Of a DNA stretch of 64,000 bases, positions 63,041 to 64,000 are shown piece after piece. The position numbers and the translations under genes were made by a program. Under the pieces are notes generated by a model, which worked only from the letters and a program-made list of their open reading frames with translations, was not told where the DNA came from and ran no database searches. The first letter of the stretch is position 1. Each line of letters opens with the position of its first letter. The DNA is from Nocardioides sp. Soil774 (lineage in GTDB: Bacteria > Actinomycetota > Actinomycetes > Propionibacteriales > Nocardioidaceae), in NCBI RefSeq assembly GCF_001428125.1, contig NZ_LMSM01000006.1, forward strand, positions 124,001 through 188,000, given 5' to 3'.

Positions 63041-63748
63041 ATGGCGGCCGACGACGACGGAGCGAGGGCACCCGATCCCTCGTGGGGCCTGTTGTACAGG
63101 GCCGGTGGGGTGTCTGCCCTGGCGTTCGTCGTCCTCGTGCTGGTCCCGGTGGTGCTGGTGTTCGCAGCGCCGGTTCCGCCTGTCGACGGACGCGAGCTGC
63201 TCCTCTTCATCGCCTCGCACAAGGTCGTCTACGTGACGGAGCTCGTGTGCTTCGTGGGGCTCAGCGTGCCCGCGCTCGTCGTGTTCAGCGCGGTCGCGAC
63301 GGCGTTGACGTCCGTGGACAAGAGCCTCGCAGCCGTGGGCGGACTCATCGGGGTGGTGTCCGAGGTCATCGCGCTCGCCCTGGGCAGCAGCCCCCAGTCG
63401 CTGCACGGCGGACTCGTCATCCTCAGCAGCTCCTACGCTGCGGCTCGCACCGACGCCGAGAGGGCCGGTCTGGTCAGCGCGGCGGAGGCTCTCGTCGCCG
63501 CCACCAACGCCGTGTCATGGGCCGGCGTGCTGACTGCGGCCGGGATCCTCCTCCTGTCCCTGCCCATGAGGAGGGGAGGCTTCGGCCGGGCCCTGATGGT
63601 GTTCGGGGTGCTCACCGGAGCCATCGGGATCGTCAGCGAGGCGCTCCGCCCGATGATCGGTCCGGGATACCTGCTCTACGGGCTCATGCTCCCCACCTGG
63701 TTCGCACTCGTGGCCTGGAGGCTCCTTCGGCTGGGTCGGCGCTCATGA
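63041..63748 (+). CDS. membrane protein, DUF4386-like
   Basis: 235 residues from ATG 63041, with GAGGA 7 nt upstream; longer upstream reading frames run through the tRNA and are rejected. Six predicted helices (about 27-47, 63-87, 96-117, 145-165, 173-195, 200-225). The LYRAGGVSALAFVVLV start and the YAAARTDAERAGLVSAAEALVAAT loop resemble DUF4386 proteins. Function unknown. It overlaps the next gene as ATGA. Confidence 0.7.
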   Translation: MAADDDGARAPDPSWGLLYRAGGVSALAFVVLVLVPVVLVFAAPVPPVDGRELLLFIASHKVVYVTELVCFVGLSVPALVVFSAVATALTSVDKSLAAVGGLIGVVSEVIALALGSSPQSLHGGLVILSSSYAAARTDAERAGLVSAAEALVAATNAVSWAGVLTAAGILLLSLPMRRGGFGRALMVFGVLTGAIGIVSEALRPMIGPGYLLYGLMLPTWFALVAWRLLRLGRRS

Positions 63749-64000
63749 GCTCGTACGAGACGGTCGAGGTCCACCTCGAGGAGCTGGGCGAGCACTCGTG
63801 GGTGAAGGCCCTGGCCAGCACCATCGGCGGGTCCTTCGGCAGCGCGCAGCACAGGTTCGTGGCGCGCCCGCCGGGACCTGAGCACCGGGCTGACGACCAC
63901 GTCCTCACCGGCGCGACCTTCCCGGTGATGAGGTTGCAGGACCTCGACGACCTCATCGAGCCGAACGCATGGATCGAGACGGCACAGGCGCGGCTGCACG
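63745..64000 (+). CDS. unknown protein, truncated by window end
   Basis: Starts at ATG 63745, overlapping the preceding stop, so it is probably co-transcribed and translationally coupled. 85 residues are visible (MSSYETVEVHLEELGEHSW to the window end), mostly polar and without signal peptide or membrane segment. The frame is open at the right edge. No family recognised. Confidence 0.6.
   Translation, partial: MSSYETVEVHLEELGEHSWVKALASTIGGSFGSAQHRFVARPPGPEHRADDHVLTGATFPVMRLQDLDDLIEPNAWIETAQARLH

Overview
The window is high-GC DNA, densely coded on both strands, from an actinomycete, most likely a Nocardioidaceae-type member of the Propionibacteriales. Supporting signs are the NucS mismatch endonuclease, PduO cobalamin adenosyltransferase, Ccr plus MeaA-type mutase, the DUF2550 gene behind atpC, the order argS-lysA-hom-thrC-thrB-rho-rpmE-prfA-prmC-sua5-wecA-atp, the AtpA C-terminal tail, and many start codons sitting 6-8 nt behind a TANNNT box (leaderless genes). 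The genus is inferred from gene content, not from an rRNA.

Layout. 1-3.3 kb: end of glgB, then a divergent secreted copper-type pair (Met/His/Cys-rich protein and a multicopper oxidase with an extra cupredoxin domain). 3.3-9.5 kb: GNAT-Nudix fusion, pyruvate phosphate dikinase, YbbN-like protein, GtrA protein, degenerate SDR. 9.5-12.8 kb: MMPL transporter and TetR gene behind twin palindromic operators. 12.9-17.7 kb: roadblock-like protein, MeaB GTPase, thiolase, methylmalonyl-CoA epimerase and crotonyl-CoA carboxylase/reductase. 17.8-25.5 kb: coiled-coil DivIVA/Scy-like protein, AI-2E permease, EamA/CGNR pair, hydrolase, small winged-helix-like protein, MFS transporter, Gly-rich membrane protein. 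25.6-35.6 kb: large LuxR regulator, VOC protein, hydrolase, double 3-hydroxyacyl-CoA dehydrogenase, GNAT-MOSC fusion, nucS, DEDDh exonuclease, DUF952 protein, histidine phosphatase, D-amino-acid oxidase. 35.6-41 kb: ethylmalonyl-CoA mutase, STAS protein, cobalamin adenosyltransferase, divergent MFS/LacI pair. 41-51 kb: ATP synthase operon and cell-wall glycolipid transferase. 50.6-62.1 kb: translation/termination genes and the lysine-threonine pathway. 62.2-64 kb: thioesterase, tRNA-Arg(CCG), and two membrane/unknown genes, the last cut by the window end.

Two functional themes stand out. First, thiolase, 3-hydroxybutyryl-CoA dehydrogenase, Ccr, epimerase, B12-dependent mutase, MeaB chaperone and adenosyltransferase are spread over 25 kb and together make most of the ethylmalonyl-CoA branch (acetyl-CoA to methylmalonyl-CoA level). 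Second, the rho gene lies in its usual place but encodes a protein that has lost the Walker A lysine and the catalytic glutamate and has a shortened C-terminus. If real, it is a Rho-family protein that cannot work by the standard ATP-driven mechanism. This is the most unusual signal in the window.
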